A stretch of 64,000 nt of DNA, taken from Cyanophora paradoxa. Its lineage: Eukaryota > Glaucocystophyceae > Cyanophorales > Cyanophoraceae. The DNA lies in NCBI GenBank assembly GCA_004431415.1, contig QPMI01000604.1, positions 29,286 through 93,285 on the forward strand, given 5' to 3'. The notes under the pieces are model-generated. The model did no database searches, was not told the origin of the DNA, and saw only the letters and a list, made by a program, of their open reading frames with translations. A program made the position numbers and the translations under genes. Shown here piece after piece: positions 33,601 through 44,056 of this stretch. Position 1 is the first letter of the stretch; each line of letters begins with the position of its first letter.

Positions 33601-36378
33601 CCGTCGTCTTCAATGTGACGATCCTCAACGGCATGGGCCTCATGGGCCGCGTCGCCGAGCAGGTGGGTGGCCCAGCTTTCCAGCTTTCCTTAAGCTCGCC
33701 CGGCTCACTTCGCCTTTCCTTCCAGCCGGTGTGGACGCCCGGCGAGAACGGGGACAAGCTGAAGATCTCGGTGAGCTACCCGGAGCGCCTCTGGCCCTGG
33801 ACGGGATACCTGGGCGTGCACATCACGGTGGACGCCTCCGCCGACAAGTTCGACGGGTTCGCGGAGGGCAAGCTTTCCGTGAAGGTCGCCAGCCCGGGCG
33901 ACACGCCGGTGCCCTTGCCCTTGCCCTCCGCCGCAGCGCCCGCCCCGCCCCTGACTGATCGAGCCGGGCAGGACGAGCCCGAGCGTACGAGCGTGGCGGA
34001 GCTGCCCATCCGCGCCAAGATCATCCCCACGCCCGACGTGCGCCCGTCCCGTCCCCTGCCTGCTTCGCTCCGCGCTCCGCCTCGTCCCGATGACGCCGCG
34101 GCGGCGCAGCGCTCGAAGCGGATCCTGTGGGACCAGTTCCACAACCTGCAGTACCCCCCGGGCTTCATGCCCCGCGACAACCTCAACATCAAGGCGCGCG
34201 CCCAGCGCCCCGCGCCCAGCGCAACGCTGAACGCTTAACGCGCCCTTCCGGGCCTTGACGCCCGCCCCGCCCCGCAGGACGACGTGCTGGACTGGAACGG
34301 GGACCACCCGCACACGAACTACCGCGGGGCCTACAGCCAGCTCCGCGAGCACGGGTCCGCGCGCGCCCTTGCAGCCGCGCCCGCCCACCCTACCCACCTA
34401 CCCCCCCCTCCCCCCCCCCAGGTTCTTCGTGGAGCTGCTGGGGAGGCCCTTCACCTGCTTCGACGCCAAGGAGTACGGTCCGCGCCCCGCCGGCCCACCC
34501 GCCAGCGCCAGCGACCTCCCCCGCCCCGCCAGCGCCCGCCCCGCCAGCGCCCGCCCCGCCCCAGCCAGCGACCTTCCCCCCGACCCCCTTTGATGCGGTA
34601 CCCCCGGCAGGGGCGCTGGTGCTGGTGGACTCGGAGGAGGAGTACTTCCCCGAGGAGGTCCAGAAGATCAAGGCCGTGCGCCCGCCCGCCCGCACCCGGG
34701 AGGGAAGAGGGGGGGAGAGGGCCGGGGGGGGAAGAGGGGGAGAGGGCCCGCTCGCCCCCCCGCCCGCCCGCCCGCTCGCGCGATCGGCCGGCCGGCCCCT
34801 CGACCCTCGGCCCTTGGCCCACGCGCCGCCCGACCGCGCCCCGCCCTTCCCGCCCTTCCCGGTAGAGAAGAGCCGGGCCCGGCCCCGTCGTCTCACGCCC
34901 GCGCCCCTCGTCACCGCCCGCAGGATGTGGAGGAGCACGGGCTGGGCCTCGTCGTCTTCGCCGACTGGTACAACGACGCCGTGCGCCCCCGCCCCCGCCC
35001 CCGCCAGCCCGTCCGCCCGGACCCGCCCCACGGAGCTTGAGTTCCGCGCCGCGCAGGTGATCGTGAAGCTGAAGTTCTTCGACGACAACACGCGCTCCTG
35101 GTGGACCCCCGTCACCGGGTCCGCTCGCTCGCTCCCCCTCCCTCCTCGGCGCCGCCCCCTCCCTCTCACCTCGACCAGCGGGGCGAACGTGCCGGCGCTG
35201 AACGAGCTGCTGGCGCCCTTCGGCATGGCTCTCGGCGACGTCGTCTACTCCGGCCGCGTGCGCCTAATCTTCTTCGCTCGCTTCAATTTGATGCTCACTC
35301 ACGGCTCGCGCAGGCGAACATCGGGTCGCACCACCACTCGTACGCGTCGGGAACGCACGTCATCAAGTGGCCGGCGGGGGGTACCCTCCACAAGTCCAAG
35401 GAGGTCACCGACCAGGGGGCGGGTCTCGCCGGCCGCCCCGCCGTCGCCCAGGCGAGCGAGCGAGCCGCGCCGAAGCTAGACCGGCCCAGGGCTCGCTCAC
35501 CCAGCCGGCCCGCCTCGCTCGCGCGCAGGCGGAGGTGCCCCTGATGGGAGTGTGGGAGAGCAAGGCGCCGGCGGGCGGGCTGGGCCGCGGCGGGCGCGTC
35601 CTCGTCTACGGCGACTCCAACTGCCTCGACGAGGTGCGCGGGCGCTAAAAATAGCTTCGAGGGATCGAGCCCTCTTGGCTTCCTCGACGTTTTCGCCCGC
35701 AGGCGCACCTGGAGGGGGCGTGCTACGGGCTGCTGATCGACGCGGTGAAGCACGCGGCCGGCGGGGCGGGGGAGAAGTGGCCGCACGCGGGGGAGACCCT
35801 CGCGGAGCCCTTCGAGCACAAGGCCCGCTTCGGCTGGGGCGGCGGCATGCCTGTCCGCCAGGTCCGCCTTTTCTAAGCTCGTTCGGCTCCGTTCGGGGCC
35901 GGCCGGCTGACGGGGGGCATGCGTGCAGGGCCCCGAGGTGCACGACTGGTCGACGGGCGTGCTGATCCCCAACACCCTCGAGCTCTACTCCCGCGTCTAC
36001 AAGCGCTCCGTGCGCCCGCCCCGCCCCGCCCGCGCCCGCTTTCGTGCGATGGGCCTCGCAGGTCTCATGCCCGAACCGCGCGACGCTGGCGGCGTCGGCC
36101 CCCGGGCGGCCCTCGGTCTACGGCGGCGGGGGCGGCGGCGGTGGCGGGGCCGGGGGCGGCGGGGGCGCGGAGCCGGCGCCCGGGCCGGCGGCGGGCAGCG
36201 GGGGCGGGACGGGACGGGCCCGCCGCCGCCGGCGGGGTCGGCGACGGGGCGGGGCTTCGCGCGAGAGGGCCTCGTCCTCCCCTGGCTCGTGGCGGGGGGT
36301 ATCCTGTTCTTCGTCGCCCTCCACTTCTCCCGCCGCCTCCTCCGCCCCGAGGTCGCCCCCGCGGGGCCCCCCGTCTGA
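30616..36378 (+). CDS. MBTPS1: Site-1 protease (membrane-bound subtilase, MBTPS1/S1P), multi-exon
   Basis: S1P is a Golgi-lumen serine protease that cleaves membrane-tethered transcription factors and other secretory substrates. The N-terminus (MRSAAVVLVAVLAALLVG) is a signal peptide. A propeptide-like region (EFIVSFKSYLHAEEHE) precedes the subtilase domain with the full triad: VAIFDTGLKIDHPHF (Asp), GHGTFVAGV (His), and CRSLSG joined to TSVASPVVCGAV (Ser); the oxyanion block is VVSAIGNDGPLYG. The S1P-specific downstream part follows (ADCPYMWPFCTQPLYARAQP, VSYPERLWPWTGYLG, DQFHNLQYPPGF-like DQFHNLQ), then a single membrane helix near the end (LPWLVAGGILFFVALHF) and a short basic tail. Stop at 36376. 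More than 15 introns, many GTACCCCC-type and one with a 25-base C run before its AG. Confidence 0.93.
33506..33530 (+). repeat. 25-base C run acting as polypyrimidine tract of an S1P intron
   Basis: Uninterrupted C at 33506-33530, followed immediately by AG and the exon encoding LDLADCPYMW. It is an extreme form of the coding-strand C bias of introns here. Confidence 0.85.
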
Positions 36379-37301
36379 GCCCCGCACCGCTAGTTATCGT
36401 GATGTAGGCCCCTCGCGAATCCTTTAATTTTGCAATGACCTAGTAAGCAGCTCGAGCGGGCGAGCGCTGGGGCGGGGGAAGGAAGCCAGCTAGGCCAGGG
36501 CAAAGTGATGACTAAATACGAGCCCCGGGGGCCAGGCAGCCCGCGGCCGGGCCCCGCCCGCCCCGCCCTCGTCGAGCGCCAGCCGCCCCCGAAGCGCCAC
36601 CTATAGCTAGTACTGCTGCTGCGCGCAGCGCCTGAGCTGCTCGTCCTTCTCGAGACCCTCCCTCCCCCCCCCCGCCCCTCCCCCCTCTTGAGTGCCAGTG
36701 GGCGAGGTAGAGCGAGGCGAACCGATGAAACTCGAATATTAAGGAACTCGCGAGGGCGCCGATGGGAGCCATTTCACCGCCGATATCGATGCCCCTTGCA
36801 ATTGCCCCTTCCTCAGCTCCCCTCCAACTGCCCCCGAATCCTTGCGGTAATCCAGCTGCCGACGTGACATCCATCATTTCTAATCAGAAAGGCACAGTTT
36901 ATTAATTACATATAACATGATATCCAAGATGACTCGATGAGCATGTGCAAATTGTTTTAAGCGTCAAGGCGGAATCTCGAGATCCCAGCTGCAGCTGCAG
37001 CGTCGATTTTTCTCTCCGACGCACTCCGCGGCCATTCCAACGTTTTGATTTCGCCGGTTGCAATGTTTGTTGCAGCCGAGCTGCAAGATCACGCTGCGAC
37101 GTACACCCGCGCAGCCGCAAAAACAGCAACAGTTGCAGCAAGGGTCTGAGCAAGGAGATAAGCGCCCGTCGTGGCCGACGCCGCGCTCAAGAACGGCCTG
37201 CGGGCGGGGGTCCGAGTAAGATTGTCTGATCATGCATATGAGTTCTGAGTTTTATCTTGCAATTGCAAATGGCAGCAAGAATAAATTTAAATATATGCTA
37301 A
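36379..37301. other. Interval between S1P and the secreted-protein gene, with possible leftover exons
   Basis: No confidently assigned gene. It lies downstream of both S1P (+) and the leftward surface-protein gene, and probably contains their 3' ends. A leftward ORF at 36902-37153 with LLQLLLFLRLRGC is open but resembles no family; it might be a last exon of the surface-protein gene. Confidence 0.4.
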
Positions 37302-39228
37302 TTACTTTAAAGCGTTCAAACCCGAAATCCACGCACACTGATGGTACAGTAACAGTCGCCGCCGTTCCGGATCCAACCCACTGGAACGCCTGCCGATTTT
37401 AGAGTTAGAGAAGCTCAAACGCCAAATGCGCCAGCAACGTTCAAATTTCCACTTACATTCTGAAGGTTCTGAACGCCGATAATCGCAACAATGAGAAAAA
37501 GGCATAATATTATTAATCGAAATAGGTGCGCTCGAAATGATAAGGCGAGCAAGCCAAAAGAAGACTGTAATCAGCGATATTTGCGCACGAATTTTTCAAA
37601 GGCATTCGTGGGGCTCGCAATCTCCAAAGTATATCCTCTGGTCAAGTCGAAAGCACCCTGCCCAGGCGAGAAGTGTGTGAGCCTCGATCAGATCTAAATA
37701 AAGATCCCTCTGATCAAGACGCACGGTCAACGCCCTCTTCCGCTGAGCGTTGCATTCTGTGAAGGGGGGCGCCTGGAAGACAATGGTGGTCGGCGTTGAG
37801 ATCCGAGCGTCCCTTGCCGCACAGCGCTTCCCGGTTTCGGGGTTGACGATCGCGATTTCGATAGGGGCATCCACCGGGAAGCCTGAACGTGCGTATGCGT
37901 GCTCGTAAATAAGATTACGCGAACGATCGCAATGCACAACAGATCTAGAGCTCATAATTATTCAAAACAGAAATTCGGCTGCCGCGGTCCGACCTTCGCC
38001 GAAAATGGTCACCGGCTCGCCCGCCTGACAAAAAAAGTACGCATCAGATCTAGAGTCACTGAGCGCGCGCACACATATAAATATATATGCATCGGGGCTA
38101 TGAGTGATCACCTGAGCAGCCTGGATCACGGGGGCAGTCAATGTCGCGGTGTTGTTGACGAATACAAGTGTTCCGTTCACGTTTCCGTTCTTCCCGCTCA
38201 CAGCAATCCGCGTGATTGACTGCGCCATTGGAAGAGCATGTCATCCCCGGCCCGCGCCGGCCCGTCGACGTCGCGTATACTATGATACGTACAGCAGCGA
38301 TGTTCTTGGGGGCCGTTGGCGGGGCGGTGGGCGCTATGAGGGCAGACGGGCTCGGGCTCGGCGATGCCGTAGGGGAGGGAGAGGGCGTCGCCGTCGGCGT
38401 CGGGCTGACGGAGGGCGTCGCCGATGGGCTGGGCGACGGCGACGGCGTAGCGATTGCGACGTCGACGCAGACGTTGTCAACGTTCTGCCTGGGCGGGGCG
38501 CAGGAGCAGACGGGCCTCTGGTAGACAGTGTTTTCGAAGAGCTTCCTCTTTAGGGTCTCAAGTGCTAAGCCAGTCGGAAGTGTCACAGAGTCAACAATTT
38601 TCTGGTTATTTGTGCAATTGGACCTGCCGCAGTGCAATATGTATTAATTGCAAGAGCATCAATGTAATTATAAGAGATACGTATATATAGATCCAAATAG
38701 GATTAGCTTAGTACAGGACGCGCGTACGTTCGCTTACCATACACAATAATCCTCGCCGTTATATTGGACAACAGTATGGTTCGTGTAGGGCTGAGCGACT
38801 GGTGACGCAGGATTTGGATGATTACCGCCTCCCGGGTCCCGATGCAAAAGTTGCGTCTCCGGGCGCGATCGACGCCCAGCCTGGCGTAGAACGCGTACGT
38901 ATGCGTATATACGTATACGGTTGTCAATTGCAATATTAATGGAGATATCGCGATCGATATCGAACACTAGCTATAGCCTTAAGCATGATGCGGATAACCG
39001 TATACCCCGCTCAATGTCCTGCATACGCACTTGGATTCACACGGTCGCTGTTGCACTTGCATGGATTTCTCACGGTTCCGCTTCCATCGGGAGTCCCAGT
39101 GCCCACCTGCTGACCGTTGGCGCACTCCGGATTGAAATAAGTCGCATATCCAAAGCAGCAGCTGGCCAGGCTGAAGACCACAATGAAGCGAAGCACCGCT
39201 GCGCATGCTGCTGCGCATGCGCACGCAT
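37302..39228 (-). CDS. Secreted or cell-surface protein with Ser/Pro hinge and C-terminal membrane helix, multi-exon
   Basis: The leftward gene starts near 39228 with a hydrophobic signal peptide (VLRFIVVFSLASCCFG) followed by a Cys-containing extracellular segment (YFNPECANGQQVGTGTPDGS and NPCKCNSDRVNPSAY). Further exons give PYTNHTVVQYNGEDYCVW, a Cys pair (RPVCSCAPPRQNVDNVCVDV), then a Ser/Pro/Thr repeat (SPSPSPSATPSVSP and similar, about 38340-38450) like the hinges of algal cell-wall and pherophorin-type proteins. Beta-rich segments follow (TRIAVSGKNGNVNGTLVF; PIEIAIVNPETGKRC). Near 37470-37500 there is a membrane helix (LCLFLIVAIIGVQNLQ). No named family is recognised. A wall or surface protein is the natural reading. 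The 3' end is uncertain. Confidence 0.5.
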
Positions 39229-39767
39229 TGTAAGATGCATGTGCTGCCCTGCGAAGCATGTTGCTGTCCGAATTCGAAGTTGCCCCGAAGTTCTAGCTAT
39301 AGCTAAAGATCACCGGATCTAAAACTGCAATTCCTGTTCTGCGAACTTTGGAAGAGCGCTGCAGCTGCGATCTAGAGCTCGACGACACGACGACGACTCG
39401 GCGAGTCTGTACTACTCTGTAGTATACTGACAGTACTCTGTACTGACTCTGTAGTATCAGAGTCTGTACATGTGCATTGTGCACTGCAGTCACTGCAATA
39501 TATACGTACCAGCATATATACGTGGGCCTTTGTGAAGCGTTGAGCTCTCGAGCTTGCCCCTTCGCTGTCAATGCATTGTTAACCCTCGGAGGTTGCATGA
39601 GTCACGCGTCGCGGAGGTTTGGGTGTTATATTGCGATCAGGTACACGCTGCACTAACAGGGGGGCTAGCACTAACCGACGCGGGGAGTAACAGCCGGTGT
39701 ACCCCTCGGGGGGCCTCCCGGCCTCTAACGATGCTCAGGCTCTAACTGAATGCTGTACCCCCCGCTG
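39229..39767. other. Host-virus transition region
   Basis: Upstream flank of the leftward host gene followed by sequence next to the first viral-type ORF. Between 39400 and 39480 there are GTACTCTGTA/CTGACTCTGTAGTA near-repeats. Between 39655 and 39780 two GTAACAG-C-GG...GTACCCC patches face each other (39688-39705 and 39754-39772). I cannot identify a terminal inverted repeat or target duplication, because the right end lies outside the window. Confidence 0.35.
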
Positions 39768-40505
39768 TTACTGCCCGAACCTTCCGAACTTGCGTAATTC
39801 GGCCTCGCCCTGTACCCAGTGGCTGGTGTCGTCCATCCATTCGCGTACCTCCCTCTGACGCTTGAGTGACTCACGCTGCTCGGGGGTAGGGGAGGGGGGC
39901 CTTCGAGGCGGGGTGGGGAAGGGGTACGGTGGCAAAATTCAGCCACTCGGGGGTATGCCGAATTCGCCGTGAACGATCCTCTGCGGTGTGAAATACCGGT
40001 CGCTGCTCACGGCCAAGTGGAAGAACGCGCTCCTGAGCCCGGAGAGGAAGCGTGGTTGCATGAATGGCTGCTGGAGGGACTCGTCGCGCCAGGGGGCTAC
40101 GAAATCAATGATACGCTGCTGTACCTGCGCGGGCAGGGCAAGGATCTGGCTCTTGCGGTTCGCAAAGGCCGTCCACAGCGCTTGCAGGTCGGCCCAATCG
40201 CCGTTCAGATCCCTGCGTTCGCGCCTCAGGTACGATCTCGGGTTCTCTGTCATACCCATCAAGCCCGCGGCCCTGATCATCTCCCTGTCCGGGAGCTCTC
40301 GCTCGTCGTGGAATTCGTCTCTAATCCAGCGCACAAGGTAGAGCACGCGCTCCATGAAGTTCTCCGCCGGCGAGCCGCCCCCTGAGGACGTGCGCCTCCC
40401 CTCCAGCACTGCGTTCGCATCCTCCAAGTCCACGTTCCGCTGTCGAATCTCCCCGTCCAGGTCGCCGTTGTTGTACAGCACGTCGGACTCGCGTGTTCGC
40501 GCCAT
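39768..40505 (-). pseudogene. Unknown viral-type ORF, paralogue of the next gene, interrupted by an in-frame TGA
   Basis: The start at 40505 (MARTRESDVLYNNGDL) opens 188 codons to a TGA at 39939-39941. The same frame continues for 57 codons to a TAA at 39768, and the continuation contains REWMDDTSHWVQGEAELRK, which aligns with REWEEWSNDPKNWLPGEAEM in the neighbour. So the true gene is longer and the TGA is internal. The central part (DWADLQALWTAFANRKSQIL, VQQRIIDFVAPW) also aligns with the neighbour. It shares no motif with a family I recognise. A nonsense mutation, stop-codon readthrough and a sequence error are all possible. Confidence 0.7.
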
Positions 40506-40539
40506 GCTCGCGGCTCGGTGAGAATTTATACCTGTACCC

Positions 40540-41250
40540 CTACTCGCGGTCGGGGTACCTGTCGCCGGGCATCAGCCTCGCGCGCTTCCGCATCTCCGCC
40601 TCCCCGGGTAGCCAGTTCTTCGGGTCGTTGCTCCACTCCTCCCATTCGCGTATGTCCCGTCTGACGTCACGCGGGGCGGGGGCGTTTATCGGTGGGGCGG
40701 GCGGGGCTGGCAGGGCCTGGCGCGGGGGGTTGAGGCCCCTGTTCCACGAGTACTCGGGGTACTCTTCCCATCCCAGGGGTACCAGATTCATCGGAATTGG
40801 CTCAACTTCGAATTGGGGCTTTTTGACGTGATAATCATAGTTTGTGACATACGCCGTCACAGCCGAGCGCAAGCGCGAGAGGTCGCGCAAATTTACGTCG
40901 TCCCATTGCGAGTCCCTTGCCTTCGCGTACCACTCGAGGATTTGCATGCGAATGTGGTCCGGGAGGGTCGAGAGTATGCTGAGCTTGGAGCCCAGGGCGA
41001 ACCAGATGCGCTTGAACTCGTCGATAATCCTGCCCTCGTCGTGGCTCCGAACGTAAAGGGCCCCGCCAGAGTTGTAATGCGTGTCTAGCCACCCTGCCCG
41101 GGCCAGCTCTAGCACCGGCCAGGGTTGGCGCTGTCGATTCGGTCGCGAGGCCTGCTCTACCACCCAGCGTCTAAGGTCCTTGACCTGATCTATGAACTGT
41201 GCGATCACGTCCCTGGGCGCTTCCTCTGCATCCGACATTTGCAATTGCAC
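40540..41250 (-). CDS. Unknown viral-type protein, 236 residues, intact paralogue
   Basis: An intact leftward ORF starting MQLQMSDAEEAPRD (a second ATG gives MSDAEE). Mostly alpha-helical by composition, with a helix-rich core (IDEFKRIWFALGSKLSIL; IRMQILEWYAKARDSQW), a Pro-rich linker and a charged tail (REWEEWSNDPKNWLPGEAEM). It is diverged from, but collinear with, the ORF at 39768-40505, so the pair arose by an older duplication. The start is 38 bp from the divergent recombinase start. Its 3' third is missing from the younger copy at 44057-44620. No function is assigned. Confidence 0.8.
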   Translation of the reverse strand: MQLQMSDAEEAPRDVIAQFIDQVKDLRRWVVEQASRPNRQRQPWPVLELARAGWLDTHYNSGGALYVRSHDEGRIIDEFKRIWFALGSKLSILSTLPDHIRMQILEWYAKARDSQWDDVNLRDLSRLRSAVTAYVTNYDYHVKKPQFEVEPIPMNLVPLGWEEYPEYSWNRGLNPPRQALPAPPAPPINAPAPRDVRRDIREWEEWSNDPKNWLPGEAEMRKRARLMPGDRYPDRE

Positions 41251-41265
41251 ACATCAAGAAATTCT

Positions 41266-41279
41266 AAACGCTACTGCGA
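41266..41279 (+). promoter_or_regulatory. AAATTCTAA-type viral promoter motif before YqaJ copy 1
   Basis: GAAATTCTAAACG lies about 15 bp before the recombinase ATG. It is a variant of the AATTTTCTAA motif found upstream of the structural genes to the right. The same sequence precedes copy 2 at 44659. Confidence 0.45.
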
Positions 41280-41288
41280 GGCTACGCT

Positions 41289-41945
41289 ATGCATACCGAT
41301 ACAAATTGCGAGACTTTGCAACAGGGGAGCGCAGCGTGGCACGCGGCGCGCCGTGAAAAACTAACTGCATCTAATTTTGCGGCTGCGTGCGGCATAAACC
41401 CCTGGAAATCCAGGGCCCGCCTGTGGGCGGAGCTAAGCGGGATAGCGGAGGAAAACAACTTTGACAACCCTGCCCTAACCTATGGGCATGACTATGAGCC
41501 CCTCGCGGTCTCTATCTACAAGGCACTGAACGATAACGTTGACATTAAACATACTGGACTGCACGAACATAAAGAAATGCCGTTCCTCGCCGGGAGCCCC
41601 GACGGACTGATAGGAAATGATAGGATTTTAGAGGTGAAATGCCCTTACAAGGGCGAACTTTACGATAGCGTTCCTACCTATTACATGACTCAACTTCAGG
41701 GCCTGCTGGACATAACGGGCCGCGACTGGGCCGAACTTTTCTGTTTCACGCCTCTGCGCGTGCAAACGTGGTACGTCAGACGGGACGAGAGGTACATCGA
41801 GCTCATGCGGCGGTGCTTACATCTATTTTGGATGCACGTGAAGGCTGGAACTCCGCCCGAGCCCTACAGCGATCGAATGAAGTCAGAGAACCTCAGCGAG
41901 GAGCAGGCGGCGCTGCGCGAGTTTAAGTCGTACGCCCTCCTCTAG
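41289..41945 (+). CDS. YqaJ/lambda-exonuclease-type viral recombinase nuclease, copy 1
   Basis: A PD-(D/E)XK nuclease of 218 residues, comparable to phage lambda exonuclease and the alkaline nucleases of large DNA viruses. These digest one strand of duplex DNA and act with a single-strand annealing protein in replication-linked recombination. Seen motifs: GSAAWHAARREKLTASNFAA with CGINPW (N-terminal YqaJ block), YGHDYEP (Glu of motif I), the metal-binding SPDG and LEVKCPYKG (D...E-x-K core), then TYYMTQLQGLLDITG. The ORF is intact. Its TAG stop overlaps the first base of the palindrome array. It lies divergent from the unknown ORF and convergent with a helicase remnant. Pairing of such a nuclease with an origin-binding helicase is known from herpesviruses and many algal viruses. 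Confidence 0.88.
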   Translation: MHTDTNCETLQQGSAAWHAARREKLTASNFAAACGINPWKSRARLWAELSGIAEENNFDNPALTYGHDYEPLAVSIYKALNDNVDIKHTGLHEHKEMPFLAGSPDGLIGNDRILEVKCPYKGELYDSVPTYYMTQLQGLLDITGRDWAELFCFTPLRVQTWYVRRDERYIELMRRCLHLFWMHVKAGTPPEPYSDRMKSENLSEEQAALREFKSYALL

Positions 41946-42265
41946 TGTCCCGACCCTCTCAGATATTAATTTAAAGATCTGGGAGGGTCGGGACACGTCT
42001 CTTGGTCAGACTACTTATGTACGCCCTCCTCTAGTGTCTCGACCCTCTCAGATATTAATTTAAAGATCTGGGAGGGTCGGGACACGTCTCTTGGTCAGAC
42101 TACTTATGTACGCCTCCTCTAGTGTCTCGACCCTCTCAGATATTAATTTAAAGATCTGGAGGGTCGGGACACGTCTCTTGGTCAGACTACTTATGTACGC
42201 CCTCCCTCCTCTAGTGTCCGGACCTTTCCAATAATCTATAAAGAAAGTAGGGAGGGTCCGGACAC
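41945..42265. repeat. Array of four 52-bp palindromes with AT-rich centre (copy 1), candidate replication origin
   Basis: Palindromes at 41945-41996, 42034-42085, 42122-42172 and 42214-42265, period 88-92 bp. Arms are GTGTCCCGACCCTCTCAGAT and its near-perfect complement; the centre is ATTAATTTAAAG. Between them is a constant spacer (GTCTCTTGGTCAGACTACTT...). The fourth member has GTGTCCGGACC paired with GGTCCGGACAC: both arms changed together. The third has lost one G. It resembles a herpesvirus oriS (inverted protein boxes around an AT spacer). A transcript-end hairpin for the two convergent genes is the alternative. Confidence 0.85.
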
Positions 42266-42555
42266 GTCTCTTGGTCGGACTCACCGTAGCTTGGTGTAGC
42301 TCAGGCCCAGGCGGGGAAGGCGAGTCTGCAATGAATCAGACCCACAGGATTTGGTTGAGCTGCTCTTTGCAGGGGGCAGGAAGGCGGCCGCAGAGGGCTA
42401 GGGAGACTAGATCTAATTAGTAATCCACACCGCGCATGTGCAAGCGACAGAGAACGAAGTGAGTAAATGCAGATCGATGATACGGCAATCATGAGTTGTT
42501 CAGAAAAGGTCGGGACACATAGAGAGTGCATGCCCTCACTCTCGTCCGCCCTCGC

Positions 42556-42609
42556 AATGTCCCGACCCTCCCAGATCTTTAAATTAATATCTCAAAAAGT
42601 CGAGACATT
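42556..42609. repeat. Single imperfect palindrome, inverted orientation, downstream of helicase copy 1
   Basis: Left arm AATGTCCCGACCCTCCCAGAT, centre CTTTAAATTAAT, right arm weaker (ATCTCAAAAAGTCGAGACATT). The centre is the reverse complement of that in the arrays. A further half site GGTCGGGACACAT lies at 42508-42520. Confidence 0.8.
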
Positions 42610-42708
42610 CATTGATCATATGCATGACGTCACTTGAATTCGCACGTTCGTATTTACACACTGGCACGCGCATCCCGTTCGCGAAGTCCACACTGTGACA
42701 TCCGACAA

Positions 42709-44056
42709 TCACACGCGCCTGTGAATGAGAGCATAGCAGTCGGAGAAAACGTTGTAAACCTCTGGGAAGCTTGGCGCCATGCCTGCCCTTGCCTGCTTAG
42801 CCTGGCGCTCTACTGCGTCGTCGAGCATGTCTTCCTCCCACGTGATGTAGCGTCGCTTTCGGCTGCCCATTTGCCCTCCGTCCGCGTCGGAGAAAGCGCG
42901 TCTCACTCCGAGGTACTTCTCCAGCAGGTACTTGATGACTTGCCAAGACTGCTGCGAGAGCCGCTTCTTCTCACCGTCCGCTGCATCGAAGCGGGGCGCG
43001 CGCTCGTCCAGACTCTGCAGAGCCGCGTACGCCTCCCGACCCTCCGGCGACGCCAGGGCCGCGTAGGCTTCGTCCGACCACAGAGCACGCCCCGCGAGCT
43101 TTCCATACCCCGCCAGCCGAAGAGTTTCTTGAACAGCGCGACGACCTTCGATACCTTGAGGCGCTCAGCAGTAGGCACGATCTCGGCAACGTCCGCGCCA
43201 TGCTTCAGCACCAGCGTGACCACGGCAGTGAGCGGGATGGAGTAGAACGAATCCCACATCCAGGCGACGTCTCCTTCGGTCAGCTCGCTCGGATCCTTGG
43301 CCAGGAACGCGGCGATCGACGTGCGAGCAAGCGAAGCAACCTTCTCGATGTCCAGCTTAGCGAGAGACTCGCGGGACTGCCTCCAGGCCAGCACCGTGCT
43401 CCACAGATCGACGGGCTCCAGCGCGCCCGCCTCCAGCACGCTCCTGATCTCGCGCAGCCGCTGCTCCTTCTCCTGCTTCGGTCCGCTCGGGTTTTGATCC
43501 TCCGTGACTTGCACGTTCATCAGCGCGCAGGTCGACATCAGCCGCAGGCGCGCTGCCACTGCGAGGCGCCGAGTGGGCATGCCGGCGCGGCGGCTCCCGC
43601 GGTGGCTAGCCTTCAGGTCCAGGTAGCGCTGCATGTCGTCCGAGCTCTCGTCGTCGTCGCTCTCACGCCAGTGCGCAGCCGCCGCGCCGACCGCAACCGA
43701 GGGCGTCCGGTTCTTGCGCACGGCGACGAGCAGGTGCTCTCCGTCGGGCGTGCTGCGTTTGCGCAGCCTTCTGACTCGAAACAGCAGCTGCACGATGTCG
43801 TCCGCCTCCAGCTGCGCGGGCTCTGCCTGGAACACGCCGTAGACCTTGTCAAAGTGCGCGTCCGAAAAGTCCACGCCTGCCCCGAGCGCGGAAGTTGCGA
43901 TGAGCACGTCGCAGGCCTTGTACGCGCCCTCCTCAGACACATCGATCGACACGATGCGCACTGGGCCGTCGTTCGTGAAGCGCACGCTCTTCTCCTTGGC
44001 CTGCCCAACGATGAGCCCGATCGTGAACGGTGCGCCGCTGCCGTCCTCGGGCCCTG
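42709..44056 (-). pseudogene. Truncated 3' part of the origin-binding helicase gene, copy 1
   Basis: It corresponds to the C-terminal half of the full gene at 47547-50666, beginning before motif V (IATSALGAGVDFSDAHFDK) and running through the motif-VI-like QLLFRVRRLRKR to the C-terminus ending FSDCYALIHRRV. The N-terminal ATPase half is missing: at 44056 the sequence switches to the truncated unknown ORF. It has lost frame at the CCCC run near 43107, where the full copy has CCCCC. Without Walker motifs it cannot be an active helicase. It might encode only the C-terminal DNA-binding part if expressed from an internal start. Confidence 0.85.

Larger units (their letters stand above)
40690..44056. 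repeat. Tandem module copy 1 (about 3.37 kb)
   Basis: The module runs from inside the unknown 236-residue ORF, through YqaJ recombinase, four-palindrome array and leader, to a truncated helicase 3' part. It repeats directly at 44057 with an offset of 3370 bp (recombinase starts at 41289 and 44659). The junction at 44054-44057 joins helicase sequence (GCCCTGCCTCG) to ORF sequence (TCGGTGGGGCG), sharing TCG. Confidence 0.92.

Noticed and set aside
39655-39780. Left terminal inverted repeat of the virus
   Set aside because: Only short, imperfect opposed GTAACAG/GTACCCC patches; no right end in the window to compare with.
41945-42265. CRISPR-like array
   Set aside because: Repeats are regularly spaced and palindromic, but the spacers are identical to each other and the genome is eukaryotic/viral with no cas genes.
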